DNA of 64,000 nucleotides. Origin: Pachyseris speciosa (lineage: Eukaryota > Cnidaria > Anthozoa > Scleractinia > Pachyseridae). The position numbers and the translations under genes are program-made. The notes under the pieces are model-generated. The model was not told the DNA's origin, searched no databases, and saw only the letters and a list, made by a program, of their open reading frames with translations. The stretch spans positions 10,001 to 74,000 of the forward strand of contig JAEMWC010001099.1 of the NCBI GenBank assembly GCA_016490735.1. Reading direction: 5' to 3'. Each line of letters opens with the position of its first letter. Positions within the stretch are counted from its first letter, which is position 1. Shown here one piece after another: positions 10,791 to 22,066 of the stretch.

Positions 10791-10827
10791 AGGTTCTTAT
10801 TTAAGAAAAAAGGGACTCATTTTCGTT

Positions 10828-11089
10828 GAAGCCTGGTTTTCACTAGCAACGCAAATAAGCGCAAGCACAAGAGCACTTATTTCACTGTGAAAACCGGCGG
10901 GCTTAATGCAAGCATAAGCGCAAGCACAAGCACAAGGATCAAAAGTTTTCCTTTTCCTTGTGCTTGCGCTTATGCTTGCGTTCGCTTGCGTAGTGTTCGT
11001 TTTCACTTGGCATAAGCTACTTATGCTTGCGCTTATGCTTGTGCTTATGCTTACGCTTCTGCTTACGTCGCTAGTGAAAACCAGGCTTC
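10828..11089. mobile_element. TIR element with GAAGCCTGGTTTTCACTAGC ends
   Basis: The inverted termini are exact over about 20 bp. The interior is a low-complexity array of GCGCAAGCAC-type units on the left and GCTTATGCTT-type units on the right, so both halves can pair. It is embedded in the remnant of another element (right end near 11,337). Copy 2: 62,244-62,505. Confidence 0.75.
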
Positions 11090-11199
11090 AGGTATATTAT
11101 TATATAAATTATGCACAAATTATCTCCAAAATGACAGCATATACACTTATACAAAGTTAACGCAATATACTTTTTTAAGCTACACTGAATGTAACTAAT

Positions 11200-11337
11200 G
11201 ACTCTATTTGATAAAATAAGAACTTGCTTTAAAATTCTAGTCTAAACAGCTTCTTATATAAGGGGGTCAAAATCGAAAATTTTAGCCTGACGGGTTCTTA
11301 TATTCTAGGTTCTTATATACGCGGGTTTTACCTGACT
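11200..11337. mobile_element. Right end of a CAGT-type TA-flanked MITE
   Basis: GGTTCTTATATACGCGGG followed by ACTGTA resembles the right terminus of the complete element at 37,258-37,688. The left end is not resolved. Confidence 0.4.
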
Positions 11338-11339
11338 GT

Positions 11340-12040
11340 ATTTTTACTTACTCATGTATGAGCAGTTTTGATGGGAAAATCTAGAAAATTAAGGAAACAT
11401 TTCTCCTTTATTTGTATCATAGCAACAGACGGTTGTTTAACTGAGTGAGCTTAAAGATTTATGTATTCCTTCCAAGTTTATGGCTTATGTTTCAACTTGT
11501 GACTTTTCCAAAGGATAGCGCGTGAGAACTCCGTTTATGATTCAGTGAGAGTTGGAGGCAAATTTTTCTCCACTGCACACAAAAACAGCCGACGTTTATT
11601 GAAGAAATTAAAAACGCGCTAAGGGCATTGTTGATTTATACAAATACGCGGGAATTTTTAAGAACACGTGATTAAAGAAGGACGACTCGTAGGCGAGTGC
11701 TTCTCGCATTTCATATTACTCAACAAATGTACGGGGAACAAGTTTTTTTATTTCTTTTATGAAATGTCCCGAAGATTTTCGCGAACTTTCATACCGGAAA
11801 TTTGATTCCCAGATTTTGCTTGTATTTTCAAAATAATGTCAAATATGGATTGAATCACATGTTTTTTCTCTTGTGTTTATGTCATTTTCTTTATAACATG
11901 TCCAGTCCGCGTGTATTATACAGGGCACGCGTGTGACGTAGGGCGCGTGCATCTCTTAAGACCTATAATCGTAAAAATTACAATTTCCTCGATTGTGATT
12001 GGATTAAAAAAACTCCTATTTTCCACTAATTCACTTGCCA
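11340..12040. other. No gene seen
   Basis: AT-rich sequence with several small indels between copies, for example near 11,780 against 63,190. No coding signal. Confidence 0.4.
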
Positions 12041-12042
12041 AG

Positions 12043-12134
12043 TTGTTATCGGACAGTTTGTTATTGGACAGTTTGTTATCAGACAGTTCAATTAGCCAAT
12101 CACATTCAAAGTAGTATTTTAAATCAACCAATCG

Positions 12135-12165
<31 letters not shown>

Positions 12166-12172
12166 GCAACCT
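12043..12172. repeat. Two adjacent short tandem repeats
   Basis: A 15-bp unit GTTATCGGACAGTTT occurs three times in copy 1 and twice in copy 2. Next to it, a unit of about 33 bp with AAATCAACCAATCGCA repeats about 2.5 times in both copies. Confidence 0.75.
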
Positions 12173-12304
12173 TGGTTTCAATCACCATACATTTTGATTG
12201 TAGTCAATTGCAGAGCGACATTAAACAATTTACGCTTCCGTTGTTCAAGGAAAGATAGATCTCTCCCTGACAAACTAATTTCGTCTCCCGTGTAATGTTT
12301 CCAG

Positions 12305-12488
12305 GAACCTGACCTTCGCTATCTTGTGGAGAACATTTGGAACAGCCAGAGCGTGCTTAGTGCTCAAGAGGATCTGTTTGACTTGGTGCTTGTTCGGTGG
12401 AATAAGTACGAGGAGTGGTCCCCTTGGAACTGTATACTGCTAACTAAAGGAGGCCTCAGCACACGCCAAACTTGAGAATGTTACTGAG
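12305..12488 (+). pseudogene. IQUB: IQUB-like gene, penultimate exon, frame-shifted (copy 1)
   Basis: Acceptor CAG at 12,302-12,304, donor GTACTT at 12,489. The sequence codes for the conserved C-terminal block of IQ-motif and ubiquitin-like domain protein IQUB, a ciliary/flagellar radial-spoke-associated protein, including [17 protein letters not shown]. Around 12,446-12,452 it is 2 nt shorter than the copy 2 exon. The frame changes and meets TGA at 12,473, removing the normal end of the protein. The intron and last exon downstream are intact. Either copy 1 is a pseudogene or the base call is wrong. Confidence 0.78.
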
Positions 12489-12633
12489 GTACTTGGTTCT
12501 TTTAATCATTACTTTATTTCGTCGTAATATATTTTAACAGTTGATGTTTATTTTCTTGGGGCGAAATGTAGCGCATGCTTCGTACACACTTGATTAGTTA
12601 ACTCAGCCCAGTTAACCTGAGAAAACTGATATC

Positions 12634-12699
12634 AACCTCGTTCCCAGGGTCTCTCCTCTTATCGCCCCTGGGAAGTGGAGAGACCCTGGGAATGAGGTT
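12634..12699. repeat. Hairpin MITE, AACCTCGTTCCCAGGGTCTCT family
   Basis: Two arms of about 24 bp around CTTATCGCC, in the IQUB intron. A degenerate related motif is seen near 13,575. Confidence 0.7.
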
Positions 12700-12713
12700 T
12701 AACTGATGTTGCA

Positions 12714-12770
12714 CTGGGCAATTTTCGTGCAATTAACGTGGCAACAAATTGGGAGACAAGTTGCACGAAA
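12714..12770. repeat. Short inverted repeat
   Basis: GCAATTTTCGTGCAA faces TTGCACGAAAATTGC with a spacer of about 23 bp. Confidence 0.6.
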
Positions 12771-13139
12771 ATTGCATTGGGTGACAGCGCCTTTTTGTTG
12801 ATTTTGTGTTACTCCTGGTTTTCCTAATCATGTTTGTTTGGTGTAAATCGCTCAGTATCATTAGTTCATATTTTTCTGTAACAAGACATGGTAAATGAGC
12901 TCTCGAAGCTGTTTTTCAATTATTTTGTTGTCATTTAAGACGCCGCCCTTTTCGCTCGACTTCGTTTTATTTTACGTGACGAAGGAAGTGCCGAACTGTA
13001 AAACTAGATCTATCGTTTTTGCCACTTTCTGCCGTGTAGGCGACCTTCAAATCAGATATATAGGTCTCCGACTGGTCTTTTGGCAGTATGGTCAATATGA
13101 TAAATTTTTCTTATCTTAAATTTTTTGTCCCATTCCCAG

Positions 13140-13304
13140 GCATACGGACGAATGTTTATTGGCAAGATTCTTCACAAGCACGTACTGGCGAGGAACTATT
13201 TTTCTCGACTCCCTGGCATGGCGGAACACATGAAGAAGAATATATCCGGCCAGGCAAGAGGACTAGCGAACAACGGGGCGAGGGCGGCGCCGTTAAAGGC
13301 TTAA
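13140..13304 (+). CDS. IQUB: IQUB-like gene, last exon
   Basis: Acceptor CCCAG at 13,135-13,139; 54 codons and TAA at 13,302-13,304. In phase 0 it follows directly from the undamaged penultimate exon as seen in copy 2. It encodes the IQUB tail with KILHKHVLARNYFSRLP, then a Gly/Ala-rich basic end. The known family has the same exon content at its C-terminus. No other IQUB exons (ubiquitin-like domain, IQ motif) were found between the astacin stop at 2,609 and 12,305, so the rest of the gene is missing, elsewhere, or the astacin gene is nested in it. Confidence 0.8.
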   Translation, partial: AYGRMFIGKILHKHVLARNYFSRLPGMAEHMKKNISGQARGLANNGARAAPLKA

Positions 13305-13323
13305 TCTGAGCAAACGAACCTTG

Positions 13324-13329
13324 AATAAA
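13324..13329 (+). promoter_or_regulatory. Poly(A) signal of the IQUB-like gene
   Basis: AATAAA 20 nt after the stop codon. A second AATAAA occurs near 13,498. Confidence 0.6.
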
Positions 13330-14335
13330 TTCCAAATGTTTTGCCTCTTCCTCGAGCTATAAAATCTAATCCATATCCATCACCGAAACGTTTTTTAGAG
13401 ACGCAGGATAAACGTTTGCGGGGATATTTTTTTAATCATCAGTGTACATAGATATTATAGTCGTTGTTGATCTGTCATCATAACTGTGTCATATTGTAAA
13501 TAAATCCTTACGTGACCGTCTTACGTTATTGGCGGTTAGCAATCGTTTTCCTTTTCAGGACTTAGAGGTGACTTGGTGTAATGTCGTTCCCAGAGTCTTC
13601 GCTTCCCTTGACCAGCGGTCTGGAAAAGAGCGACACTGGAAAGATCTGTTCCACAAGTTCAAAAATATCGGACTTCCGGTTAAGCTGCGCATGCTTAGGT
13701 TTCAGCGCCATATAAGAGTTCTGTTTCACTTCCGTTTATTTGTATTGTTTGGAAAAAACCTAACGGATCTTTCCAGAGTCGCTCGTTTCTTCAAGCATGC
13801 GCAATGAGGTGCGAAATTTTGAAGACTCAAGGTACGAGATTTATCAAACCTGCCTCCCTCGTGTCATTACTCAATCCCCAGTCCGCCGATTTACATGGTC
13901 AGAGTTTACTTTCAACAGTTTCGTCATTGTTCGCAACAACAGTTGCAGTTTGGTGCAGAGTTTTGCAGTAAAGGTCAACTCGCTAATGAAACGATTTCTG
14001 TAAACGCGCTTCTCAAAATTAAGGAGACGGCGCATCGTATGGCTGATTTGGACAGTCCATGCTTCCACTCAGGGAAAGCGTCCACTAAAAGGACGTGATG
14101 AATATACAACTTCAGTGGAAACATCGGCGGGACCGGCATGAAAGCTCCGCTTGTAGTCTGTATCCAAAAGTGCTATTTGCTACAGTATGTTGTAGACATT
14201 TTTGTAGCTGTATTAGTGCTGTAGTAAAAGCAAGGCACCTCGCAATGTTACGATGTTACTGCCCCACGGAAGCGCTCAGCCTCGACCGCTATTACGCAGA
14301 GCGGGACATGGAAAATATTTTAACTGGATAGAAAA
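13330..14335. other. No gene recognised
   Basis: Repeat-like fragments near 13,565-13,660 related to the TCGTTCCCAGAGTC hairpin family. Short open frames lack splice or start support. Confidence 0.4.
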
Positions 14336-14860
14336 CACATCAGTGTATAAAAACACTTTTATCAATGGGGTCCTATAAAATAAACAACTAAAAGACAAAA
14401 CTAAGATACGATAGAATGCTTAAAACCTATGACTACAAAATAAAATGCTAAAAGACTATGACTATAAGATAAAATGCTAAAAGCTATACTATGGTTAAAA
14501 AGAGAAAAACGTTTCAAAGATTAACTTAAATTTGCTTTTAGTGCTTTCTTGAATAAAAGTCTCGAAGTTGACGATCGAAGTACAATTGGGAGTTCATTAA
14601 AAAGCTTGGCTCCTTGATAGCAAAACCTCTTTTTTCCAAAATTCGAGGCGGACCTTAGGCAATAGAAATTCTAAAAACTGAAAAACCATTGTTTCTTGTA
14701 GACTTAGAATTTCAGCAAAGACCAGTTGACCGCTTTTGCGCTTAATTATATTTTCTACTGATGGAAGTTTCAGATTACTACTGTTCCCAATGATTCCTAA
14801 ACTTCCTTGTTCAATGTTCTTTCCACTTGACCTGAGCAAATCCTTCGCACTTGCGCAGTA
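14335..14860 (-). pseudogene. LINE 3' end fragment
   Basis: On the minus strand two frames encode the extreme C-terminus of a CR1/L2-like RT protein (KLPSVENIIKRKSG, then GAKLFNELP and FKKALKANLS before a stop). A 3' tail rich in AAATAAAATGCTAAAAG units follows. 5'-truncated and frame-shifted. Confidence 0.6.
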
Positions 14861-14869
14861 GCATTATTG

Positions 14870-16834
14870 CTAAAGGAAGTTATGGCTCTTGCGCAATAGT
14901 AACATGTGCATGCTGTTGTCGAAGGTAATGCAAAACTGAGTGATAAACGTTTTACATCTCCTGTGGTATTTGCCACTTTCCTTGTTACAACTCAGTTTCA
15001 CATTCATAAATATCTTATTCGCATCACAAAATCGCTGGAGGCGGCTTTCGTTTTTAGCATTCAGCAAGCTTTGACGAACAATGTTTTCTCCGAATTGTAA
15101 ATCTGTCCCCTAAAGGGCTTTCTCGAAATTGAGAATTTTTCGGAAATAAGATTTTCTTCAGCTATGGAAATACTGCGCATATGCAGCTGATTTGTCAAAA
15201 AAAAAAAAAAAGGAAACATTTGCAATAAGTGGCGAAAAGTTCTGTGACAAACTAATTAAAGGTGTGTTCGTTTGCACTGACAAAATATTGCCGGAAAGCT
15301 GATCATGCCGAGTATTAAATTCCTGTAACGAATAAAGATGTATTGTTCGTTACATCAGTTATCAATATGACATTCCTGATAGAAAATTAAAGGATATAGA
15401 AAAAGCCTTTTGCAAAAAGGTCACTACGTGTATTTGATACGCGCGGAAAGTGAAATAACCAAACCGAAGAAAGGAATTTCTTTCAGGCGAAACTTACAAG
15501 AATATTTTAAAATTGATTTCCTGATATGCATCTAATATTATTGGCGCGCTTAACAAAAGTTTTAAACTCATTCGTGAGCGTTATCAATTCATTATTATGA
15601 ACAAGAGTTCTCATGCTAATTGTCAGAGATTTAACAATGTAACAACCAGGTACTTGATAAGTTAAAAATGACATCACACCGGTCAAAACAAGTGAGATAA
15701 ATCAAGCGATTAAGAGTGCGGTGTTTACAGAATTACCTGCCCCATTGGGAAAAGGGGCGGGGGGGGGGGGGGATGTTCGACCGGGTGGTGGGAAGGTCAA
15801 GGAGGTGAATTTCCCGCAAGACTCCAAGATAGTCGAATCAATTTAAAGCTGGACCACAGAAAAGTCCAACAACCAGAGGCCAGAACGTAACCCAAGAGTC
15901 TATTAGAATTGTAAAATAGAAACACCCAAGAGATTTCATACAGCTTACGTATCTTCCTTTCTGTATTCCTTACTGTCAACCACGGCCCGCGAGTCTTCCT
16001 TTTGTAACTCCAAGAATTCCACCAGAACATTTACAAATCGCCAATTTTAAACCCCAAAAGGCCTTTGCACTTTCCTGGCACTAATATCTTTCAGTTCACC
16101 TAAACGGAATTTGTTTGTGCTAAAACTGAGTTTTGTATGATCTTACGAAAATGTGAAGCTTGTGAGGTGTGGCTGGAGTGACGAGGATTCCTCACAAATT
16201 AATATGTCTAGGAATCCTCGGCCTGCTCGACTTCTGGGAAGAAGTGTTGCGTGACGTAACAGCTTCGTAGGAGACTACCGCAGGAGATCAAATTTTTGCA
16301 ATATAAGCTTGGTAGTGGCGGGGCCGTACGTTTTGCAAGTGAATCTTTTGCCATAGCTTTGGGGATCATCAAAAAGTCCGATTAACAATCATAAAGGCTA
16401 ACAGGCTAGGGCTCAAACTGACAAGTTTGACGGGTATTGACCACTGTTATCGCAGCAGAATTCCGGGCAGAGGGGTGGGAATGTGCGGCCGAGGCCTTCA
16501 AACCCTGAGCCTGTTTAAGGCAAAATCCGTTCATTTCGATACCTTGTTTAAGAAAAGGGATCTTTATTTGACTTTCCTCTCAAAAAGTATAACTGGCATA
16601 AAAGAATGCCATTAAAAATATGTTGGTTCCGGCACATGTAGACGTTCACACCATGTTCAAGGCTTCCGGTTCAGAAAGACACCCTATTCAAAATGCTAAA
16701 TACAAACTTATGTGCATTATTTAAGATTCAAGACCCCGAAAACCATACCCTGTTTGGCGCCACTTGCCCATTTCGACCAAATAAGGGAATGCCCCCACCT
16801 CCACCCCTAACAGTATGTAAGACAGGTGTCGCAT
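14870..16834. other. No gene seen
   Basis: Holds a poly(A) tract at about 15,196-15,211, a 14-nt G run at 15,759-15,772 and short repeats related to CCCTGTTTAAGG near 16,500-16,760. No supported exon on either strand. Confidence 0.4.
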
Positions 16835-17034
16835 AGACTGCGAGTAGTCTCTAATTTCGGCCATGTATGGATTGTGGGGCGGGCGAAAGACGTGCGCACT
16901 CGAAGTTGCAAGAAGACGCGATGCGAGGGGTAGCGCCGCTCTCCTCTCGTCGCGTCTCCTCGCAACTTCGCGCGCGTGCCTGTCTTTCGCCTGACCTACA
17001 ATCCATCGCCGAAATTAGAGACTACTAGCAGTCT
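16835..17034. mobile_element. 200-bp MITE with 11-bp target duplication
   Basis: Ends AGACTGCGAGTAGTCTC and GAGACTACTAGCAGTCT are imperfect inverted repeats that continue inward through AATTTCGGC and CGAAAGAC. The flanks AGGTGTCGCAT (16,824-16,834) and AGGTGTCACAT (17,035-17,045) differ at one base. Long duplications of 9-11 bp suggest a Mutator-like origin; that is inference. Confidence 0.7.
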
Positions 17035-17239
17035 AGGTGTCACATATATGGATTCACATGTGGTTTAGTTATAGAGAATGGTCGGCAATATACGTGATCG
17101 GAAATGCACACAGTAGTTGTTTCATCGCTAAAGGAAGTCATAGTTAATCCCAGTAATTTCTCGAAGTGAAGTTAATGACAAATCTCAACTTCCTTCCAGG
17201 GTGGAATATTTGGGGCGAAGCAACCTAGCACGCTTTTTT

Positions 17240-17760
17240 TTTTTTTGTTTTATAAATTTTCTTTATTCGTTAAAGCTTTGACGGCCGATGTAGAATACCA
17301 AAATCCAACACAGACCCCCCTCCCCCCCCCCCCGGAGGGTGGTACTGTCATAAATTTCGGATAGTTGTGTGCCGCGAAAGGTCTTAAACCATGACCCTTT
17401 TTAAGGATAAAGCAAACGAAAATTGATACCCTATTTAAGGCCCCAACCCGAAAAAATCCTAAAAGCACGACCTTCAGTGTTCACATGCTAAAAGGGACGA
17501 TCCAAACAACGACTTACCGCCACGGGCCGAAAACATAAAATTTCGCTTAGCTGGGTATTTGCGCACTGCTTTTTTAGCTGATACAATTTAGGCACCCTAT
17601 GTAAGGATCACACCGGGAACACTATGCCACATGGGTAAAAATGATACCCAATTTAAGGATCGAGAACCTCAAAAACCATACCCTATCCCGCGGCACATAC
17701 CTATATAGCCCATAAGTGGGAGGACTTCCTCCTCCCCCACCCCCTCCCCCTCTTCCCAAC
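17240..17760. repeat. Degenerate repeat with ACCCTATTTAAGG core
   Basis: The core and variants (ACCCAATTTAAGG, ACCCTATGTAAGG) recur at irregular spacing with AAACCATACCCT motifs, as also near 16,490-16,770. C-rich runs occur at 17,322-17,333 and 17,735-17,750. Not coding in any frame. Confidence 0.45.
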
Positions 17761-17769
17761 GATTTGAAG

Positions 17770-18720
17770 ATAGTCATGTCAGCTCTGTTGGCGAAGTTCA
17801 AATGATCATCGAGTTGGCCAAGGCATACCATGGAATGGCTTCCTTTTTGTTTCAGCTTGGTCTCAGCGCTGTAGCTTAGGGAAGGGCTGATACGAGGCCA
17901 AGGTTAGAGACAAGCATTGTTCTTACAACTCCATATATGTAGAAGAAAACTGACAACAGCCCCGATTGAATTTGAACTGTTGTCATCTAACCGGATGGTT
18001 AACGAACCGGGTATGCGCAGTGAAGCGAGTGCTGAAGGAAGTGCTCAGTAGAGGATCAGTTAAATAGATCGCGATTTTTTTGTAACGCCCAATTCCAATT
18101 TCCTGCTACGTGCGCTAAAAAGTAATCAAAAGAGCAATTCAACAGTCTTGTGATAAAATAAAACGCCTACTTTGAATTCATCGACTTGAAAAGTTAGCAA
18201 CCAAGAAATGCTACTTTTTAGTGCCAAAAAGGTTGTTGAGTGTTGCAAAACGTTTCATCATCCATGCTAAAGATATGGTTCATTTTGTGGCAGACGTATT
18301 CAGCATCAAATTAAATTAAAAGTTTATAGATGTGAGTGTATTTTGCTTCGTAGAGGAACGCCCTAATTCTGCGGTAGAACCATCCTATAAGATATTGATC
18401 CATTTATCTTTAACCTACGCTCTCCAAAACCCTTTTGACAAAGCATTCATCATCCTTCACTGCCAGGGGCAATTTAAAAGTAGATATTCTTTGAATTCAC
18501 CAGAGATCTGTATGTGACAGCCAGAGATACACATGACTTAAAACAATAAAAGCATGCTATTTCAACAACTCGTAGTATTACATTGCGGTCAATTATTCTT
18601 GCCAAACATGTTAAACAAACCCTTGAAGCGTTATTGAACCTAAAGTAAACAATTTGTTTATCGTCTTTTAATTGTCATATGACATCCTGTCTGGTTTCTT
18701 CCTGGTGCGATACTTCCTTG
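17770..18720. other. No gene seen
   Basis: Ordinary AT-rich sequence with no repeat boundary or exon that I can defend. Confidence 0.4.
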
Positions 18721-18729
18721 TTAAAACGC

Positions 18730-18803
18730 TATAAAACCAGAAGAAAAGCCAGCTGGGGCCATGAGCTTCGTCTCGTCGAATTGCAAGCGTTAAGAAAACA
18801 ACG
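18730..18803 (+). promoter_or_regulatory. Candidate promoter and non-coding first exon
   Basis: TATAAAA at 18,730-18,736 is followed 67 nt later by a strong donor ACG/GTGAGT (18,801-18,809). Between them lies a short open frame (ATG 18,761 to TAA 18,791-18,793). The coding exon of the astacin gene at 32,583 has its own acceptor (CTAG at 32,551-32,554) upstream of the ATG, so a 5' non-coding exon is expected. This is one candidate, 13.7 kb away with two transposons between. Confidence 0.25.
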
Positions 18804-21059
18804 GTGAGTTAAAACTTTACTTTAACTTGATTAAAATTGTGAGAGTAGGTCTAAGATGTTTTTGTTCCGAGACGTACGTTCTTGATTAGAAAGAGACAAA
18901 ACTAAACGCGTCTCGTTCTTTTACAGTTATTTTCGTTTTGCCTAAAGTTTTGCACCCTGTTTTTCAAAACCAACTTTCAGATTTTTTGTGGAATTGAAAA
19001 CGAATTCAGAATTCAGCAGATTTTGATTTTTTTCCGTTTCTCTAGGAGATAAGACATTTTAAAGCCTCGGTTTCTAGTTTGGCTGTTTTTGCTAACTGTC
19101 TTTTCATTTTCTTTTCTTGAGCGTTCGTCTCTCTGTTTTCATAAAGTTTGACTTTTCTTAACGATTCAATTTTAGTCCGTTGAAAGTTGAGTACTGCATA
19201 GTATTTGGGTAGTGCTAGCGCTCTGGGCAGAGTTGCTACATAAGAAGGCTGAGGTGTACACCAAAAAAGTATGGAATTAGATTTATAAACTAAGAAATGG
19301 AGCACTGATTGAATTGGGAAAAATATTGGGAGGCTACTAGTTAGGTGGCTAGTTGACCTTGTTGCGAAATAGCTTAGACGTCCGGTTTTTCCAAGAATTT
19401 TTATTTGGGGTTCCTCGGAAATGGAAGGAAAAAAGAAAAGAAAAAGCATACAAGGCCAAAGGCCTGCAGTCAGCTACATAATGCCCCTCGAATAGCTATT
19501 CTGAACAGAAATATATCCTATATATGGGGACTCGTACTATTCGACTCGTCCGATAACTTTGAGGTACAACTGTGAATGAAAGCCAATAATTTTCACTGGA
19601 AACAAAGCATTATTAAAAAGCGAGGAAATAAAACTTTTGCACTTGCAGTGTGAAATGATTGCGAGACTCACTGAGATTGCCAAGAATATACATCGATCAA
19701 TGCCAAATATCACGAAACGTTTTGAAACGTTACATTCTTAACCTTCAAAAAGTCATGAGAGAAGCCAACAAAACCCACCTCAGTAATTCGACTTGAGACG
19801 ACAAGTTGTAAAGCAATTTCCAGACCTTTTGGATTAGAATGCAGAAATCCTGAACTCTTCACTATTCCATCATTTCCTAAATCACAATTAATTGCATTCC
19901 AGATTGAAGCGTTTTAATGGAAGTTTCCTGGGTGTATGCAAAGCAATTTTTCATGCTAAACTTTGATATAGAAAATTTTAAGTGAATTGCCATGTAATTG
20001 AACAAACTCGACCAGAAGCTTCAGTTATCAGCCCGAAGCGTGACTTCCCTTTTTTTTGTTTTTATTTATCTCAAATCAAACAGTCTCGCGGTATAGGCTT
20101 TGTTGGTGCGGAATAGCTTTTCGAAACTTTTGTTTTCTGTGCTTTTGATTTAACTCACAATCACAAGAGAAAGATGGATTGATGCATAATGATTGAGTTG
20201 AGGACAAATAATTTTAAGCAGAATATTAGGCATTCTGCCACAAACAAATCCTGTTCCAAAACACTACGGTCATCGCGATGCTTTAGTTTTAATTACAGGG
20301 CGCCAACGAGCCAAAGCTGTTGAATTGAAAGGCATTTTTAGATATCTTATGGCGTTTGACGTCTGTTTAAAGCGGTGTTTTCATAAGCTAGAAGACGTTT
20401 ATCTGTTCGGATTTCCTGGCTGAAATTTTAATTGCCCGAAAAAGTTAAGGAACAAAATCTTCCTTTGAGAAAATTCAAACTGAAATGAACCTTCATGAAC
20501 TTTCTAGGGAACTATTTTCTTTCCGAAAATGCTAGCTGACGTTTTTGACTGCCAAAAACAGCAATTACGACCTTTCCGAAAACCTCAGGGACTATGGTTT
20601 CCCAATTACGAATTTTTTAGGCCACGTTGTAGTCACGAAAATCCGAGCGCACTCATAAATCGACGCCGAAATCCCAATGACGCGAATTAGCCTCCACCGA
20701 ACAGATATCTACCGAAATTTGTCGTTGGGTGCCCTGTAATTAGGGACGGGGGAAGGCGAATGATGAATTTGTCTGTATTTTACCTCTCCGAAATCACACA
20801 TTCGCTTGCTCAGTAAATTTACTTGACGTTTCTCCATCTCTCGGTTTAGCTGTCGCTTGAGTCGTGTTCACTGTAAACGAGTACTTTGCGAATTTGACCA
20901 CCGTAGAATTCTTGGAAAGAGAAACGGAAGTTGGTATGGGCGAATTCTCGGAATCTTTCCGGCGGAATTCACGTTCCTCACGCAAGAGAAGTTCGTTGTT
21001 CTCAGGCTCAAAAACGCCCAAAATTTTACACAAATAAATGCTTAAATACCCTTTCTACG
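18804..21059. other. No gene recognised
   Basis: A 135-codon minus-strand open frame (19,042-19,449) has a lysine-rich C-terminal half but no family signature and I do not call it a gene. Otherwise unremarkable AT-rich DNA. Confidence 0.4.
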
Positions 21060-21618
21060 CCCTGCTTTCACTTTTTGGTTAATTACTGCGATACCGGTTG
21101 GAACTGTTACGCACCTACGAATGCTGATAATATAGACAAGTTACAGAGACGTGCGGCAAGGATTATCATGCAAACCGACAGCAGTAATAATGCGCAAGCA
21201 CACCTCAAATATGATACGCTGGGGCTTAGACGGGAGATTCACGTGCTAAATCTTGTGAATAATTGTTTAAATAAGCGCTGCCCGCAATTTTTAATGGACT
21301 ATTTTTATTTTTAATAGAGACATTCTACAGAGAAGAATGCGGCAAAGCAATCGTCTCCGTCTGCCCTCCTTTAAAGTAGAATGTACTAAAAAGGCTTTTT
21401 ATTATCATGGATGTGTGGTTTATAATCGTAATTTGTAGTTTTTATTAATCGTATTTTGTAATAAATTTTTATGTTATTTTGTTTAGGGTATTTTCCATTA
21501 GCTTAGTTAGGAGTAGCTTTTAGTATTTTTAGTATTAGGGCCTCTGAGGATATCAATTTTTTTATAACTGTAAAGAGATACCCTAGTAAAATGAAAGCAT
21601 CTTCTTCTTCTTCTTCTT
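21060..21618 (+). pseudogene. 5'-truncated LINE end
   Basis: Encodes the thumb and C-terminus of a CR1/L2-like RT: a YCDTGWN block, KLQRRAARIIM, YDTLGLRRE, then after a break RQSNRLRLPSFK and CVVYNRN. An AT-rich 3' UTR ends in a CTT microsatellite (21,600-21,618), the usual form of a LINE 3' end. Confidence 0.7.
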
Positions 21619-21659
21619 GGTTAGCTGACTGTAATTCACCGTTCGATGTTTGTGAGAAA

Positions 21660-22050
21660 GTTTGGAGAATTGTTCGCCTCCAAGAACAGTGTTCTCCAAC
21701 AAAAGTCACGATAAAGTAGATTTCCACGTTTTATTCCAATATAAACCACGATCACTTAGTTTTACAACAAACACGTTCGCTTCCACTCAACTCTCTCTCT
21801 CTCTCAATTGTCCTTTTTTAACCCGTATCCGATTAGTTACACAAGGATTGATTTAAGAAAAAAACCGCGTAGTTGTTCGTGATTGGTTTGATTAATCACT
21901 AGGTTTATCTCCGGACATCTCTGCGGAAATTACTAATAGATAAAGAGCTTAATGATATCACGCAAAAATAACAGCGGTCAATTACTCTCATTTTTCTGTC
22001 AGCTATTATCAAGATAACCTAACTCTTAGACAATGCAAAGCTTACCGACA
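21660..22050 (-). repeat. BEL/Pao 3' LTR
   Basis: On the minus strand it starts TGTCGGTAAGC and ends CTCCAAAC. It differs from the other LTR at three bases around 21,918-21,955. The region contains a CT-rich tract. Confidence 0.93.
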
Positions 22051-22066
22051 CCCTCCCCCTGTTTCT
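22051..22066 (-). other. BEL/Pao polypurine tract
   Basis: Minus strand AGAAACAGGGGGAGGG directly before the 3' LTR, the expected plus-strand DNA primer. Confidence 0.75.

Larger units (their letters stand above)
97..12616 (+). repeat. Segmental duplication, copy 1
   Basis: This stretch recurs in the same orientation from about 49,617 to the window end. Order is identical in both: astacin exons 6-8, SINE, hairpin elements, LINE remnant with nested TIR element, 61-codon ORF, second SINE, TIR element, IQUB exon. Long runs match exactly, with scattered substitutions and indels. The left edge lies in a CTGT microsatellite and the right edge is not reached in copy 2. The pair is either a tandem gene duplication or two haplotypes kept apart by the assembler; sequence alone cannot decide. 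Confidence 0.93.

Noticed and set aside
10797..11160. Overlapping ORFs rich in Ala/Cys/Leu
   Set aside because: They are translations of the GCGCAAGCAC minisatellite inside a TIR element.
17622..17831. Glycine-rich minus-strand ORF
   Set aside because: The glycines come from a C-rich simple repeat within a degenerate ACCCTATTTAAGG repeat.
19042..19449. 135-codon minus-strand ORF
   Set aside because: No signature, no splice context, low-complexity lysine-rich end; length is compatible with chance in AT-rich DNA.
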